From the NCBI GenBank assembly GCA_902826335.1, contig CADEEL010000001.1, positions 80,445-144,444 on the forward strand: DNA of 64,000 nucleotides. Direction: 5' to 3'. Of the stretch, positions 37,056 through 46,929 are shown one piece after another (the stretch's first letter is position 1; the number at the start of each line of letters is the position of its first letter). Origin of the DNA: an uncultured Alphaproteobacteria bacterium (lineage in GTDB: Bacteria; Pseudomonadota; Alphaproteobacteria; Caulobacterales; Aquidulcibacteraceae). The position numbers and the translations under genes were made by a program. The notes under the pieces are model-generated. The model made no database searches. It had not been told where the DNA came from and was given only the letters and a program-made list of their open reading frames with translations.

Positions 37056-39209
37056 ATGAATAATGACGTGATCCTTTGGCTCGTGGTCGCCTCGGGCGCC
37101 CTCGCCGCGCTCTATGGCTGGCTGCAGAGCCAATCCATCCGCGCCGCCAGCCCTGGCTCGGAACGCATGCAGGAAATCGCCGCGGCGATTCAGGAGGGGG
37201 CGAAGGCCTATCTCAATCGTCAGTACACGACGATCGCCTATGTCGGCGTCGGGGTGGCCATCGTGCTGGCCCTCGCCTTCTGGCCGACCTGGCAAATACC
37301 GGTCGGTTTCGTGCTGGGGGCCGTGCTGTCCGGCGCCGCCGGGTTTATCGGCATGAATGTGTCAGTGCAGGCCAATGTGCGTACGGCGGAAGCCGCGTCC
37401 AAGAGTTTGGCCGGCGGGCTTGAAATGGCGTTCAAGGCCGGCGCGGTGACGGGCATGCTGGTGGCGGGCTTCGCGCTCCTGGGCGTGGCCGTATATTATC
37501 TCTTTCTGACCCAGGCGCTGGGCCACGCGCCAACCGATCGCGTTGTCGTGGACAGCCTGGTGGGGCTCGGCTTCGGCGCGTCGCTCATCTCCATTTTCGC
37601 GCGGCTCGGCGGCGGCATCTTCACCAAGGGCGCCGATGTCGGCGGCGACATGGTCGGCAAGGTCGAAGCCGGCATTCCCGAGGATGATCCGCGCAACCCC
37701 GCCACCATCGCGGATAATGTCGGCGATAATGTCGGCGATTGCGCCGGCATGGCTGCTGACCTCTTCGAAACCTATGCGGTGACGACGGTGGCGACCATGG
37801 TGCTCGCCTCGATCCTTTTCCGCGAATCCGGCGAAGCGGCCAATCTCATGCTCCTGCCATTGGCGATTGGCGGCACGGCGATCGTCGCCTCGATCCTCGG
37901 CACGTTCTTCGTGCGCCTTGGCTCGTCCAACAACATCATGGGCGCGCTTTATAAGGGGCTGGCGGCGGCCGGCGTTCTCTCCGCCCTCGGCTTGATCGGC
38001 TCGGTCGCCGCTCTGATCGGCTTCGGGCCGATCGCGCCGGGCGCGGGGCCAGATTCGGTTTACGCAGCGGTCACTGGAAGCGACCTCGTCATCTGCGGCG
38101 TGATCGGGCTCGCCGTTACGGGCCTCATCGTGTGGATCACTGAATACTATACCGGCACGGGCTTTCGCCCGGTGAGAAGCGTTGCGGAGGCCTCCAAGAG
38201 CGGCCACGGCACGAACGTCATCCAGGGCCTCGCCATCTCGATGGAATCGACCGCCCTGCCGGCGCTGGTCATTTGCGCGGGCATCTTGTCCTGCTTCATG
38301 CTGGCTGGCCTCTTCGGCATCGCCATCGCGGTGACGACGATGCTGTCCGTGTGCGGCATCATCGTCGCGCTCGATGCGTTCGGTCCGGTTACGGACAATG
38401 CCGGCGGCATCGCGGAAATGGCCGATCTGCCCAAGGAAGTGCGCGTCACCACCGATGCGCTCGACGCGGTTGGCAATACGACCAAGGCGGTGACCAAAGG
38501 CTACGCGATCGGCTCGGCGGGCCTCGGCGCGCTGGTGTTGTTCGCGGCCTTCTTCGAGGACATCCGCTATTACGCGGCCAATGCGGCGGACTATCCCTTC
38601 TTCGAGGGTGTCGCGCCCGATTTCGCGCTCAATAATCCCTACGTCATTGTCGGCCTCTTCATCGGCGGGCTGTTGCCGTATCTGTTCGGCGGCTGGTCGA
38701 TGACGGCCGTGGGCCGCGCGGCGCAGGCCGTGGTTGAGGAAGTCCGCCGGCAATTCCGTGAAATCCCGGGCATCATGGAGCGCACCGCGAAGCCGGATTA
38801 TGGCCGCGCCGTCGATATCCTCACTCAGGCCGCGATCCGGGAAATGATCATTCCGTCCATGCTGCCGGTGCTGGCGCCGATCGCGCTGTTCTTCGGCATT
38901 TGGGCGATTTCCGGAAGCGTCAGCCAAGCGCTCGCCACCCTCGGTGCGCTGCTGGTCGGCGTCATCGTCACGGGCCTCTTCGTCGCCATTTCGATGACGT
39001 CAGGCGGCGGCGCGTGGGACAACGCCAAGAAGCTGATCGAGGAAGGCCATCATGGCGGCAAGGGCTCGGACGCGCACAAGGCCGCTGTCACGGGCGATAC
39101 GGTCGGCGATCCCTACAAGGATACGGCCGGCCCAGCCGTCAACCCGATGATCAAAATCACCAATATCGTGGCGCTGCTGCTGTTGGCGATGCTCGCGCAC
39201 TCGGCCTAA
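37056..39209 (+). CDS. hppA: Membrane-bound proton-translocating pyrophosphatase
   Basis: A 717-residue polytopic inner-membrane enzyme coupling pyrophosphate hydrolysis to ion pumping. The substrate site contains [20 protein letters not shown] and [19 protein letters not shown], and a second acidic cluster DNAGGIAEM is present. [10 protein letters not shown] has Lys477 and Thr480, the pair that marks K+-independent, H+-pumping members. The start has TAGGACC upstream. A strong terminator follows the stop. Confidence 0.96.
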   Translation: MNNDVILWLVVASGALAALYGWLQSQSIRAASPGSERMQEIAAAIQEGAKAYLNRQYTTIAYVGVGVAIVLALAFWPTWQIPVGFVLGAVLSGAAGFIGMNVSVQANVRTAEAASKSLAGGLEMAFKAGAVTGMLVAGFALLGVAVYYLFLTQALGHAPTDRVVVDSLVGLGFGASLISIFARLGGGIFTKGADVGGDMVGKVEAGIPEDDPRNPATIADNVGDNVGDCAGMAADLFETYAVTTVATMVLASILFRESGEAANLMLLPLAIGGTAIVASILGTFFVRLGSSNNIMGALYKGLAAAGVLSALGLIGSVAALIGFGPIAPGAGPDSVYAAVTGSDLVICGVIGLAVTGLIVWITEYYTGTGFRPVRSVAEASKSGHGTNVIQGLAISMESTALPALVICAGILSCFMLAGLFGIAIAVTTMLSVCGIIVALDAFGPVTDNAGGIAEMADLPKEVRVTTDALDAVGNTTKAVTKGYAIGSAGLGALVLFAAFFEDIRYYAANAADYPFFEGVAPDFALNNPYVIVGLFIGGLLPYLFGGWSMTAVGRAAQAVVEEVRRQFREIPGIMERTAKPDYGRAVDILTQAAIREMIIPSMLPVLAPIALFFGIWAISGSVSQALATLGALLVGVIVTGLFVAISMTSGGGAWDNAKKLIEEGHHGGKGSDAHKAAVTGDTVGDPYKDTAGPAVNPMIKITNIVALLLLAMLAHSA

Positions 39210-39230
39210 GCGGCGCGGTCGCGACGACAC

Positions 39231-39272
39231 AAAAAACGCCCCGGCTGTGATGGCCGGGGCGTTTTAATTTTC
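39231..39272. terminator. Bidirectional intrinsic terminator
   Basis: An 11-bp stem, AACGCCCCGGC with GCCGGGGCGTT, has a 7-base loop. A-rich sequence precedes it and TTTTAATTTT follows, so it can end hppA transcription rightward and the bamE-like gene leftward. Confidence 0.92.
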
Positions 39273-39284
39273 GTGTGTATTGTC

Positions 39285-39767
39285 TCAGTTTCGACGGCGC
39301 GGGTTGTTCTGTTCGTCCTCGCCGGCGCGGATCGGCGGCGTCGAGCCGACATTGCCGAATATCTGTTCGAGCAGGCCGAGTTCGCGCCCGCGCGTCGGCG
39401 TCGCGTCCTCATTGTAGGCGATGATGCGCCCGCGCTCGACGCCATAACGATCCGCCGCGGTCACAAGGTCATTCGCGTCAAATCGAACCACCAAAACCTC
39501 CCGCTCGGCGGTGCGCGGCCGGAAGAAGGCGGTGCGGTGCTCGGTCGAGGAAATGTAATACCAGGAGGTCTGGTCGAACGCGGCCGTCGTCGTCGGCGTG
39601 CCGAGGCGCTGCAGAACCGTGGCGCGCGTATCGACGCCGACCTGAACATTGAGCACGGCTGGCGTATCGGCGATGAAGCCGTGGGTGGATTCAATCGGCG
39701 AGCACGCTGTCGCGCTCGCCGCCAGGAGCACAGCGAGTGCGGCGCTGCGGATAAGGGCGCTGGTCAT
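39285..39767 (-). CDS. bamE: BamE/SmpA-like outer-membrane lipoprotein
   Basis: A 160-residue lipoprotein with signal peptide and lipobox AASATAC (Cys about residue 22). The BamE/OmlA domain follows: GVDTRATVLQRLGTPTTTAAFDQTSWYYISSTE and REVLVVRFDANDLV. BamE is an accessory lipoprotein of the outer-membrane beta-barrel assembly complex. It is divergent from plsX, which lies 196 bases away, a neighbourhood common in alphaproteobacteria. Confidence 0.88.
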   Translation of the reverse strand: MTSALIRSAALAVLLAASATACSPIESTHGFIADTPAVLNVQVGVDTRATVLQRLGTPTTTAAFDQTSWYYISSTEHRTAFFRPRTAEREVLVVRFDANDLVTAADRYGVERGRIIAYNEDATPTRGRELGLLEQIFGNVGSTPPIRAGEDEQNNPRRRN

Positions 39768-39963
39768 GCTTCACCTCAGCGGAACGAGTTCGTTTCCCGG
39801 GAGGCGAACGGGTAAAGCCGCCCGGCCCGTCGGGCAAGGGGGGAGCACAGGTCAGGGCGCCTCTTTAAGAGGCTGAAGATTTGGCAATCGGCGCGGGAAA
39901 CGCCTATGGTCCCGCCCGCGAACCGCCGGGCGCATCCCGACGCGCGCGGAGACCAACGCTTCC

Positions 39964-41031
39964 ATGGCCGCAGGGCTTGTCCTTTCAATCGATGCGATGG
40001 GCGGGGACGCCGCGCCCGATATTGTGGTCGAGGGCGTCGAGATCGCCGCGCGGCGCGGCAACGACGCGAGATTTCTCCTCCATGGCGATCCCGCGCTGCT
40101 GGCCCCCCTACTTGCCCGGCGGAGCGCGGCGGCGCGGGTGAGCGAAGTGCGCCCCGCCGGTGCGCCGGCCATCGGCATGGAGATCAAGCCAAGCCAGGCG
40201 CTGCGCCAGGGCAAGGACACCAGCCTGTGGAACGCCGTGGCCGCCGTGGAATCGGGCGAGGCCAACGCGGTGGTCTCCGCAGGCAATACTGGCGCCTACA
40301 TGGCCATCGCCATGTTCCGCCTGCGCATGATGCAGGGTGTCCACCGCCCGGCGCTTGCGGCGCGCTGGCCTGGCGCCAAGGGCGGCTATGTCGTCGTGCT
40401 CGACGTGGGCGCCAACGTGCAGGCCGATAGCGAACAATTGGTCGAGTTCGCGATCATGGGCGAAGCGTTTCAGCGCGCCGTCTCCGGCGTAGCGCGCCCG
40501 ACTGTTGGGCTCCTTAATGTCGGCGCCGAGGATCAGAAGGGCCATGAAGAAATTCGCGGCGCGGCGAAATTGATCCGCGAGGCCAATATCGATTTCGCGT
40601 TTCAGGGATTTGTCGAGGGGGACGACATCGCCAAGGGCACTGTCGATGTCGTCGTGACGGATGGATTCACTGGCAACATCGCGCTCAAGACGGGCGAGGG
40701 CACGGCGCGCCTCGTCGGGCAATTGCTGCGCGAAGCGCTGACCAGCGGCCCGTTCGCGCGCCTTGGCGCGCTGATCGCCTATCCGGCTCTGCTCAAGCTG
40801 CGCGCGCGGATGGATCCCGGCTCATTCAACGGCGCGGTGTTCCTCGGGCTCAACGGCCTTGTGGTGAAGAGCCATGGCGGCGCCAATGGGCGCGGCTACG
40901 CGGCCGCGCTCGATGTCGCCGCGCGCCTGGCCCGCAGTCATTATCGTGAGGAGATCGCCGATAATCTGCGCAGATTGGCGGCGGCTCACAGCTCGGCGGC
41001 TTCGCCCGCGGCGGCGCAAGACGCAAGCTGA
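39964..41031 (+). CDS. plsX: Phosphate acyltransferase PlsX
   Basis: A 355-residue enzyme converting acyl-ACP to acyl-phosphate, the acyl donor for PlsY in phospholipid synthesis. [73 protein letters not shown] and [15 protein letters not shown] are hallmark segments. Its last base is the first base of the fabH ATG (TGATG). Confidence 0.97.
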   Translation: MAAGLVLSIDAMGGDAAPDIVVEGVEIAARRGNDARFLLHGDPALLAPLLARRSAAARVSEVRPAGAPAIGMEIKPSQALRQGKDTSLWNAVAAVESGEANAVVSAGNTGAYMAIAMFRLRMMQGVHRPALAARWPGAKGGYVVVLDVGANVQADSEQLVEFAIMGEAFQRAVSGVARPTVGLLNVGAEDQKGHEEIRGAAKLIREANIDFAFQGFVEGDDIAKGTVDVVVTDGFTGNIALKTGEGTARLVGQLLREALTSGPFARLGALIAYPALLKLRARMDPGSFNGAVFLGLNGLVVKSHGGANGRGYAAALDVAARLARSHYREEIADNLRRLAAAHSSAASPAAAQDAS

Positions 41032-42002
41032 TGACGTTTCGCAGTGTCGTGATCGGCGTCGGGTCTCACCTGCCCGAGGCGGTTGTTACAAATGACGATC
41101 TCGCCCAGCGCGTCGACACCAGCGACGAATGGATCGTCGCGCGCACCGGCATTCACGAGCGCCACGTCGCGGCGGTGGGCGAGAAGACTTCCGATCTCGC
41201 CATCGCTGCCGCGCGCCGCGCGCTTACGCACGCGGGGCGCACGGCGGCGGACGTGGACCTCATCGTGCTGGCCACGGCGACGCCCGATCTCACCTTTCCA
41301 GCGACGTCCGCGCGCGTGCAGGCCGCGCTCGGCGTCACCAAGGGCGCGGCGTTCGATCTGCACGCGGTCTGTTCAGGGTTCATTTTCGCGCTGACGACGG
41401 CGGATAATTTCTTGGCGCGCGGGCAAGCGAAGACGGCTCTGGTGATCGGCGCGGAGACGTTTTCCCGCATTCTCGATTGGGAGGATCGCTCGACCTGCGT
41501 GCTGTTTGGCGACGGCGCGGGCGCGGTCGTGCTCGAAGCGCATGAAGATGGCGCGGCGAGCGGACGCGGCATAATCTCAACCTTCCTGCGCACCGATGGG
41601 CGTGGGCACGACCTCCTTTATGTCGATGGCGGGCCGTCACAGACGGGCACGGTCGGTAAGCTGCGCATGCAAGGCAATGCGGTGTTTCGCCAGGCTGTCG
41701 AGCACATTTCCGAGGCCATCGTGGAGACATGCGCGCGCGCCGGCGTGGCGCTTGCAGAAATCGATTGGTTCGTACCGCACCAGGCCAATCAGCGCATCCT
41801 CGATGGCGTGGCCAGGCGGCTCAATCTCGATAAGGATCGCATCGTCTCCACCGTGGCGCTGCACGGCAACACGTCCGCCGCGTCCGTGCCCTTGGCGCTC
41901 GATACCGCGGTGCGGGACGGACGCATCAAGCCCGGCGATCTGGTGCTCATCGAAGCGCTGGGCGGCGGGCTCACCTGGGGCGCGGCGCTGATAAGAATGT
42001 AG
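41031..42002 (+). CDS. fabH: 3-oxoacyl-[ACP] synthase III
   Basis: A 323-residue ketosynthase that starts fatty-acid synthesis by condensing acetyl-CoA with malonyl-ACP. The catalytic triad is in [13 protein letters not shown] (Cys114), [11 protein letters not shown] (His) and [14 protein letters not shown] (Asn). It overlaps plsX by one base. The gene order plsX-fabH-ihfA is standard in alphaproteobacteria. Confidence 0.97.
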   Translation: MTFRSVVIGVGSHLPEAVVTNDDLAQRVDTSDEWIVARTGIHERHVAAVGEKTSDLAIAAARRALTHAGRTAADVDLIVLATATPDLTFPATSARVQAALGVTKGAAFDLHAVCSGFIFALTTADNFLARGQAKTALVIGAETFSRILDWEDRSTCVLFGDGAGAVVLEAHEDGAASGRGIISTFLRTDGRGHDLLYVDGGPSQTGTVGKLRMQGNAVFRQAVEHISEAIVETCARAGVALAEIDWFVPHQANQRILDGVARRLNLDKDRIVSTVALHGNTSAASVPLALDTAVRDGRIKPGDLVLIEALGGGLTWGAALIRM

Positions 42003-42066
42003 ACGCTTTGGTTTGACCTAAATGCGCGCGAGGATTAGCTTTTCCGCAAAGCGGAGGAGGGGCCTC

Positions 42067-42387
42067 ATGCCGCAACTCAAGACCGTCACGCGCGCCGATC
42101 TGACTGAAGCCGTAGCCGAGAAGTGCCATCTTCAGCGCGCGGATGCGGGCCGGCTTGTTGCGCGCCTGTTCGAGATGATCGAGCACAGCCTGGTGCGCGG
42201 CGAGCCGGTGAAGCTCTCGCGCTTCGGCAATTTCACGGTGCGCCGTAAGAAAGAGCGTATCGGGCGCAACCCCAAAACCGGGCTGGAAGTGCCGATCACC
42301 CCACGCACGGTGGTGACGTTCCGCCCCTCGCAATTGCTCAAGGAGCGGGTCGAGCGCGGCAAGGGAAAGGCCAAGAAGACGCGGTAA
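42067..42387 (+). CDS. ihfA: Integration host factor subunit alpha
   Basis: A 106-residue HU/IHF-family DNA-bending protein. VTRADLTEAVAEKCHLQRADA, KLSRFGNFTVRRKKERIGRNPKTG and ITPRTVVTFRPSQLLKERV show the dimer core, the beta arm and the DNA-intercalating proline. The tail is Lys-rich. GCGGAGGAGG gives a strong ribosome-binding site for the ATG at 42067. The stop codon directly abuts the 3' CCA end of the convergent tRNA-Pro gene. Confidence 0.95.
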   Translation: MPQLKTVTRADLTEAVAEKCHLQRADAGRLVARLFEMIEHSLVRGEPVKLSRFGNFTVRRKKERIGRNPKTGLEVPITPRTVVTFRPSQLLKERVERGKGKAKKTR

Positions 42388-42465
42388 TGGTCGGAGCGCC
42401 GAGATTCGAACTCGGGACCCCCAGTCCCCCAGACTGGTGCGCTAACCGGGCTGCGCTACGCTCCG
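42388..42465 (-). tRNA. tRNA-Pro (anticodon GGG)
   Basis: The minus strand folds into a full cloverleaf: acceptor CGGAGCG/CGCTCCG, D arm GCGC/GCGC, anticodon stem CCAGT/ACTGG with loop CTGGGGG, and T arm CCGAG-TTCGAAT-CTCGG. The loop gives anticodon GGG, reading proline CCC and CCU. CCA is encoded at the 3' end (42388-42390). Confidence 0.97.
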
Positions 42466-42508
42466 TTCGGCCGCTGTCTAGCCGGCGCGGCGTAGCCGGG
42501 CAATCGCC

Positions 42509-43816
42509 TTAGCGGCGGAAGGTGACGCCGATGAGCGCGCGATTTTGCTCGAAATCGCGGAAGGCGGCCGCGCCCGAGGAATCGAGATCGGTGTGCACGA
42601 GGCGCACATTTATGCTCGCCCAGCGATTGACCAGCCAATCGGCGCCCGCGCCATAGGTGATGCGGGTGTCGGTGCGGTCGATGCCCTGGAACTCATCATC
42701 GGCCCAGCCCGCGCGGGCCCAGAGGACGACATTGCGATAAAGCTCGTGATCGACCCGCACCGATAGATTTGTGCGTTGCACGCTTGCGGCGGCGATCTCG
42801 CCCGATCCGTCTACGTCCCGCTCGGCGACGAACGTGACGTTGGTTAATTGCGTCACGAACCAATCGATCGCTGCGCGCGCCGACCAGCCGTTGAAATTGG
42901 AGACAAGGGGGTTATCGAACCGCGCCCATGAATAGCCGACGCCAAACTCGCCGCGGATCACGTTTGTGATGTCAAAGGCGGCGCCAATCAAGGCGCGCGT
43001 GCGATCGAAGTCGCGAATGCCGAGCGATTCGTCGCGGTAATCGTTCCAACGCTGCGAGACGGACGTCCACACCGCCGTCGACGGCGACACATAATAATCA
43101 AGCCGCCCGCCCAATTCGGTGATGTTGGCGTCCCGGAAATCCTGATCGAAGGGATCGGGATCCGCGCCGAGGTCGGGCCCATCAAGGAGCAGGCCGTCAT
43201 CGTAATCAAGGCGGTGATATTCGGCGAACGCCGTGGCGCGCAGCCGATTGAAGAGGTGGGTCAGTCGCGCCGCGGCGGACAGGTCCGTGTAATCGATCGG
43301 CTCGATCAGCGTGATCAAATCGACAAAGCCGCGTTCCTCCTGCGCGTCGGTGTAGGATACCGAGCCGGAGAGGGCGGTGGAGCGCCGAATGTCGAGCCGG
43401 CCTTCCGCCAGCACCGACCAGTTCGTGCCGTCATCTGCCGACAGATCGCTATAAGCAGTGTGCGCCGCTTGCGCCTCGAAGGCCAGCGCATGGCGGCCCC
43501 AATCGGATTGGAGGCGCGCACCGCCCGAATAGACGAACGCTGTATCATCGATTTCAGTGGTCTCGCTGGCGAAGACGTTGTCGTTCCATTCGAACGCTAC
43601 GCCCAGGCGGGGATAAAGTCTGAATCCGCCGAGTCGAACGCCCTGGGGCTCAAATTCGGGCTGGGCGCGTTGGCGGATGCTCTGATTGTTGCCGCGATCA
43701 TAGACTTCGGGCGCGACGGGCGGCGGCGTCACCTGCGCCCACGCGCTGGTGGCCTGGGCCGCCACGGCCAGGGTTACAATCATGGCGCTTGTCGCGCGAC
43801 CCCTGCTCACGTCCAT
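42509..43816 (-). CDS. Outer-membrane beta-barrel protein
   Basis: From the ATG at 43816 this is a 435-residue exported protein with signal peptide MDVSRGRATSAMIVTLAVAAQATSAWA. The mature part begins with a proline-rich segment, then GFRLYPRLGVAFEWNDNVFASETTEIDD, the opening of BBP2-type outer-membrane barrels, and many alternating strands ending in NRALIGVTFRR with a C-terminal aromatic (Phe). Relatives often sit in exopolysaccharide loci, but no such genes are adjacent. A start at 43897 would add residues before the signal peptide and is less likely. Confidence 0.83.
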   Translation of the reverse strand: MDVSRGRATSAMIVTLAVAAQATSAWAQVTPPPVAPEVYDRGNNQSIRQRAQPEFEPQGVRLGGFRLYPRLGVAFEWNDNVFASETTEIDDTAFVYSGGARLQSDWGRHALAFEAQAAHTAYSDLSADDGTNWSVLAEGRLDIRRSTALSGSVSYTDAQEERGFVDLITLIEPIDYTDLSAAARLTHLFNRLRATAFAEYHRLDYDDGLLLDGPDLGADPDPFDQDFRDANITELGGRLDYYVSPSTAVWTSVSQRWNDYRDESLGIRDFDRTRALIGAAFDITNVIRGEFGVGYSWARFDNPLVSNFNGWSARAAIDWFVTQLTNVTFVAERDVDGSGEIAAASVQRTNLSVRVDHELYRNVVLWARAGWADDEFQGIDRTDTRITYGAGADWLVNRWASINVRLVHTDLDSSGAAAFRDFEQNRALIGVTFRR

Positions 43817-43930
43817 AAGCCCCAGTCCCTCTCTTCTCGGCGAATGCCAGGAAGGTACGAGGAAAGTCTGAATGATTCTTCGCATACCCGAGCACATCCG
43901 GCTCGCGCTTGGCGCCGGACTGTGCCTTTA

Positions 43931-43952
43931 TTTTCGGAATAGAGACCGAAAA
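43931..43952. promoter_or_regulatory. Hairpin in the divergent promoter region
   Basis: TTTTCGG (43931-43937) pairs with CCGAAAA (43946-43952) around an 8-base loop, with A-rich sequence following. It lies between two divergent genes, so a terminator role is unlikely unless it attenuates one of them. The core is the same CCGAAAA/TTTTCGG seen in the glyA palindrome. Confidence 0.4.
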
Positions 43953-43988
43953 AACACGCCCCGGCGGGTTCGGGCGGCCGGAGGATGA

Positions 43989-45398
43989 ATGACAGACGCG
44001 CCCAGACCAGCCCCGCAAGCGGGGTCCGGGCCGAATTTAGGCCAATGGAGCTGGGCCCTCTTCGAGTGGGCGCGCAACCCCTACGTGATCTTGATCACGA
44101 TCTATGTGTTCAGCCCCTACGTTTCGGCCTCCGTGATCGGGGACCCGATCGCCGGTCAGACCATGCTCTCCAGCTGGCACAAGACGGCCGGCTTCATCGT
44201 GGCGGTCTCCGCGCCTTTTCTGGGGGCGGGCGCGGATCGCTATGGCCGGCGCAAGCCGATGCTGGCGGTGGTGCTGCTGGTGATGATCCCAGCGATCTTC
44301 GCGCTCTGGTGGGCCGCCCCGGCCGGACAGGGCGGGCTGCCAGTCTGGGCCGTCGGCGCCCTCATCACGCTGATCGGCGTCATGTTCGCTTATACCGAGG
44401 TGTTGCACAATTCGATGCTGCCGAGTGTAGCGCCGCCGCGCTTGCTGCCGCACGTGTCCGGCCTTGGCCTCGCGCTCGGCAACGCCGCTTCGGTGTTGCT
44501 GTTGATCGGTGTTCTGTGGGCGCTGGCGCTGCCCGGCGCCCTCGATGCGTCCTGGCTGCCGGAGACGCCGCTGTTTGGGCTCGATCCGGCGCAAGGCGAG
44601 CCCAGCCGCGTCACCGCGCCTCTGGTGGCGGTGTGGTTCGCGCTGTTCGCCATTCCGATATTCCTGTTTACGCCTGACGGCCGCGCGGGCGGTCTCTCTT
44701 TCATCGCGTCCGCGCGCGAGGGGCTCTCCAGCGTGGCGCGCACGCTGCGCAAGCTGCGCGATCACCGCAACATCGCCGTCTTCCTTGTCGCGCGCATGCT
44801 CTACGCAGATGGCAAGACCGCGATCCTCATTTTTGGGGGCATTTACGCGGCGGGCGTTATGGGCTGGGGTCTCCTGGAGATGTGCCTCTTCGGCGTGTTG
44901 CTCTCATTCTTCGCGGTGGCGGGCGGCGTGCTGGGGGGCGTGTTGGATGCGCGCATCGGTCCGCGCAACGCCGTGGCGATCGAGATCGGCGTGACGCTCG
45001 CCTGCCTCATTGCTATGGTGTCGATGTCTCCCGACGCGATGCTGTTCGTCATCCCCGTCGACCCGGCCGCGCGCGTCTGGGCTGGCCCGGTATTTCAGAC
45101 CGCGCCCGAGCTCGCCTATATGGGCGCGTCCACGATCATCGCTGTTTCCATCACCGCCGCTTACGCCTCAAGCCGTACGCTGATGGCGCGCCTCGCGCCC
45201 GCCGGAATGGAGGGGGAATTGTTCGGCCTTTACGCGCTGTCTGGCGCCGCGACGGTGTGGCTCGGGCCCATGCTCGTGGAATATTTCACTGAAACATTCC
45301 ACAGCCAGAAGGCGGGCTTCGCGGCGATCTCGATCCTTTTGGTGGCGGGGTTTTTCCTGCTCCTATTCGTGCGTCCGCCGCCCGCTCACGTCGATTAG
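43989..45398 (+). CDS. UMF1-family MFS transporter
   Basis: A 469-residue polytopic membrane protein. It opens SWALFEWARNPYVILITIYVFSPY, the hallmark of UMF1/Atg22-like transporters, followed by GAGADRYGRRKPML (MFS loop 2-3 motif), TEVLHNSMLPSVAPP and about 12 hydrophobic segments. The substrate is unknown; eukaryotic Atg22 exports amino acids from vacuoles. It is divergent from the barrel gene, and its stop overlaps the convergent DUF2842 gene by 4 bases. Confidence 0.87.
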   Translation: MTDAPRPAPQAGSGPNLGQWSWALFEWARNPYVILITIYVFSPYVSASVIGDPIAGQTMLSSWHKTAGFIVAVSAPFLGAGADRYGRRKPMLAVVLLVMIPAIFALWWAAPAGQGGLPVWAVGALITLIGVMFAYTEVLHNSMLPSVAPPRLLPHVSGLGLALGNAASVLLLIGVLWALALPGALDASWLPETPLFGLDPAQGEPSRVTAPLVAVWFALFAIPIFLFTPDGRAGGLSFIASAREGLSSVARTLRKLRDHRNIAVFLVARMLYADGKTAILIFGGIYAAGVMGWGLLEMCLFGVLLSFFAVAGGVLGGVLDARIGPRNAVAIEIGVTLACLIAMVSMSPDAMLFVIPVDPAARVWAGPVFQTAPELAYMGASTIIAVSITAAYASSRTLMARLAPAGMEGELFGLYALSGAATVWLGPMLVEYFTETFHSQKAGFAAISILLVAGFFLLLFVRPPPAHVD

Positions 45399-45598
45399 CT
45401 TCCGCCGTTCATCCAGCCGAACAGGGGTTTCAGGGGCGCTACCCAAACGATCCCGGCCGCAGCGAAAAAGGCGAGTTGGCCCCACCATGGCGCGGCCATG
45501 ATGAAGCGGTCCGCCAACACCGCGATCAAGGCGATGTAGAGGGCGAGGTAGGTCAAAAGCACGGCGACGCCGAGGGCTTTGCGGAGACGTGTGGGCAT
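45395..45598 (-). CDS. DUF2842 small membrane protein
   Basis: A 67-residue protein with two hydrophobic helices (about residues 9-30 and 40-55) and the DUF2842 pattern: LRKALGVAVLLTYLALYIAL, then GIVWVAPLKPLFGWM. The family is small and largely alphaproteobacterial. Function unknown. It probably spans the inner membrane twice. Confidence 0.82.
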   Translation of the reverse strand: MPTRLRKALGVAVLLTYLALYIALIAVLADRFIMAAPWWGQLAFFAAAGIVWVAPLKPLFGWMNGGS

Positions 45599-45697
45599 GG
45601 CGGGGGGTGTAGCGCTTGCGGACCTTGCATGGCGAGAGGCCGTGGATGCGCGTACGCCGGCCAGCGCGTGTTTAAGTCAAGGGGGGTCAACTCGTTA

Positions 45698-45797
45698 TTC
45701 CGGACGCGCGCAGCGCGAGCCGGAACCCAGGGCGGACGTACGGCGATCCATTGATCTCCGGGGTTCCGGGTTCGTCGCGTTCCGCGACGCCCCGGAA
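45698..45797. repeat. Pair of palindromes upstream of ctaA
   Basis: Unit 1: TTCCGG (45698-45703) with CCGGAA (45720-45725), inner CGCGC/GCGCG. Unit 2: TTCCGGG (45764-45770) with CCCGGAA (45791-45797), inner CGTCGCG/CGCGACG. The units can also pair with each other (CCGGAACCC with GGGTTCCGG). It fills most of the 244-base gap between the DUF2842 gene and ctaA. I see no gene here. Confidence 0.8.
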
Positions 45798-45842
45798 TGA
45801 CGAAATTGCGTGCTTTGTCTGAATAGCATTAGGAACGTCCCG

Positions 45843-46826
45843 ATGAGTTCACGAAGTTTTCCGCATCGCGACCCTTGGGTCGGCGCGTGGCTTCTTATTC
45901 TGTGCGCCCTTGTCATCGCCATGATCCTGGTCGGCGGGGCGACGCGGCTGACGGATTCAGGCCTCTCCATCACCGAGTGGGACTTGAGCAAGGGCGTCAC
46001 CCCGCCTCTCACGGACGCGCGCTGGGCGGAAGAATTCGCGCTCTACCAGCGCACGACGGAATATCAGGTTCAAAACCGGGGCATGAGCCTCGCCCAGTTC
46101 CAACACATCTATTGGTGGGAATGGGGCCACCGCTTTCTCGGCAAGGTGATCGGCGTCGTGTTCGCGATCCCGTTCGTGGCGTTCTGGGCGATGGGGCGGC
46201 TCAAAGGCCGGTTCTGGCCGATATTGGGGTTCGGCGCGCTTGGGGGCATGCAAGGGGCGGTCGGCTGGTGGATGGTGGTGAGCGGGCTGGAGGGACGCCT
46301 CGATGTCAGCCCGATCCGGCTTGCGGTCCATCTCGGCCTCGCCTTCCTGATCCTGGCCGTGGGGGTGCGCTTGGCGATCCACGCCTTCGCGCCGGCGCCG
46401 CGGACACGGCCGGGGGCGCTCGCCTGGGTGCTCGCGGGCGCGGTGCTTGTTCAAACCTTGCTTGGCGCGCTCATGGCTGGCACGGATGCGGGTGCCGCGT
46501 TCGCGGATTGGCCGACGATCGGCGGCGCTTGGTTGCCGACGCTCGCGGAAGGGCCGCTGCTGGAAAATCCCGCCGCGCTTCAGTTTTTTCACCGCACCGC
46601 CGGGTATGCGATTGTGCTCATCGCACTGGCGGCTGCCTGGCGCGCGCCTCCGCCGCTGCGCGGCGCGGCGATGTTGGCGGCGGCGCTAACGGTCGCACAG
46701 GCGATGCTCGGTATCGCCGTGGTGATGACGGGTGCACGCCTGGCGTTAAGCCTCACACACCAGGCGGGCGCGGTCGCCCTATGGCTCACGGTTGTCTTAT
46801 TGACCGCCGGACGGAGCACACGGTAA
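45843..46826 (+). CDS. ctaA: Heme A synthase (COX15/CtaA)
   Basis: A 327-residue inner-membrane enzyme that oxidises the C8 methyl of heme O to make heme A for cytochrome aa3 oxidase. ILVGGATRLTDSGLSITEW, YWWEWGHRFLGKVIG, LLGALMAGTDAGAAFADWP, FFHRTAGYAIVL and SLTHQAGAVALW supply the heme-binding histidines and about eight membrane helices of the type-2 (proteobacterial) family. The start at 45843 opens MSSRSFPHRDPWVGAW. Confidence 0.94.
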   Translation: MSSRSFPHRDPWVGAWLLILCALVIAMILVGGATRLTDSGLSITEWDLSKGVTPPLTDARWAEEFALYQRTTEYQVQNRGMSLAQFQHIYWWEWGHRFLGKVIGVVFAIPFVAFWAMGRLKGRFWPILGFGALGGMQGAVGWWMVVSGLEGRLDVSPIRLAVHLGLAFLILAVGVRLAIHAFAPAPRTRPGALAWVLAGAVLVQTLLGALMAGTDAGAAFADWPTIGGAWLPTLAEGPLLENPAALQFFHRTAGYAIVLIALAAAWRAPPPLRGAAMLAAALTVAQAMLGIAVVMTGARLALSLTHQAGAVALWLTVVLLTAGRSTR

Positions 46827-46929
46827 TATAATACCACTAACTAAGTCATTAAAAGTACAAAGAATTATGTAGTTGGTTGACAGAATTGGCCGTGACGCGT
46901 AGGCGCGCGCCCTTCATTCGAGGTTTCTC
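46827..46929 (+). promoter_or_regulatory. Putative ribosomal-protein promoter with AT-rich upstream element
   Basis: Bases 46827-46872 are strikingly AT-rich for this genome and precede TTGACA (46877-46882). Seventeen bases later TAGGCG (46900-46905) is a weak -10. This looks like an UP element plus -35 for the rplM-rpsI operon. The -10 assignment is tentative. Confidence 0.5.

Noticed and set aside
37362..38927. 521-residue open frame antisense to hppA
   Set aside because: It is an artefact of GC-rich third positions opposite a strongly conserved gene; the product is His/Arg/Asp-rich with no recognisable domain.
43931..43952. Terminator for the outer-membrane barrel gene or the transporter
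   Set aside because: The hairpin lies between divergent starts and not after a stop; kept only as a low-confidence regulatory hairpin.
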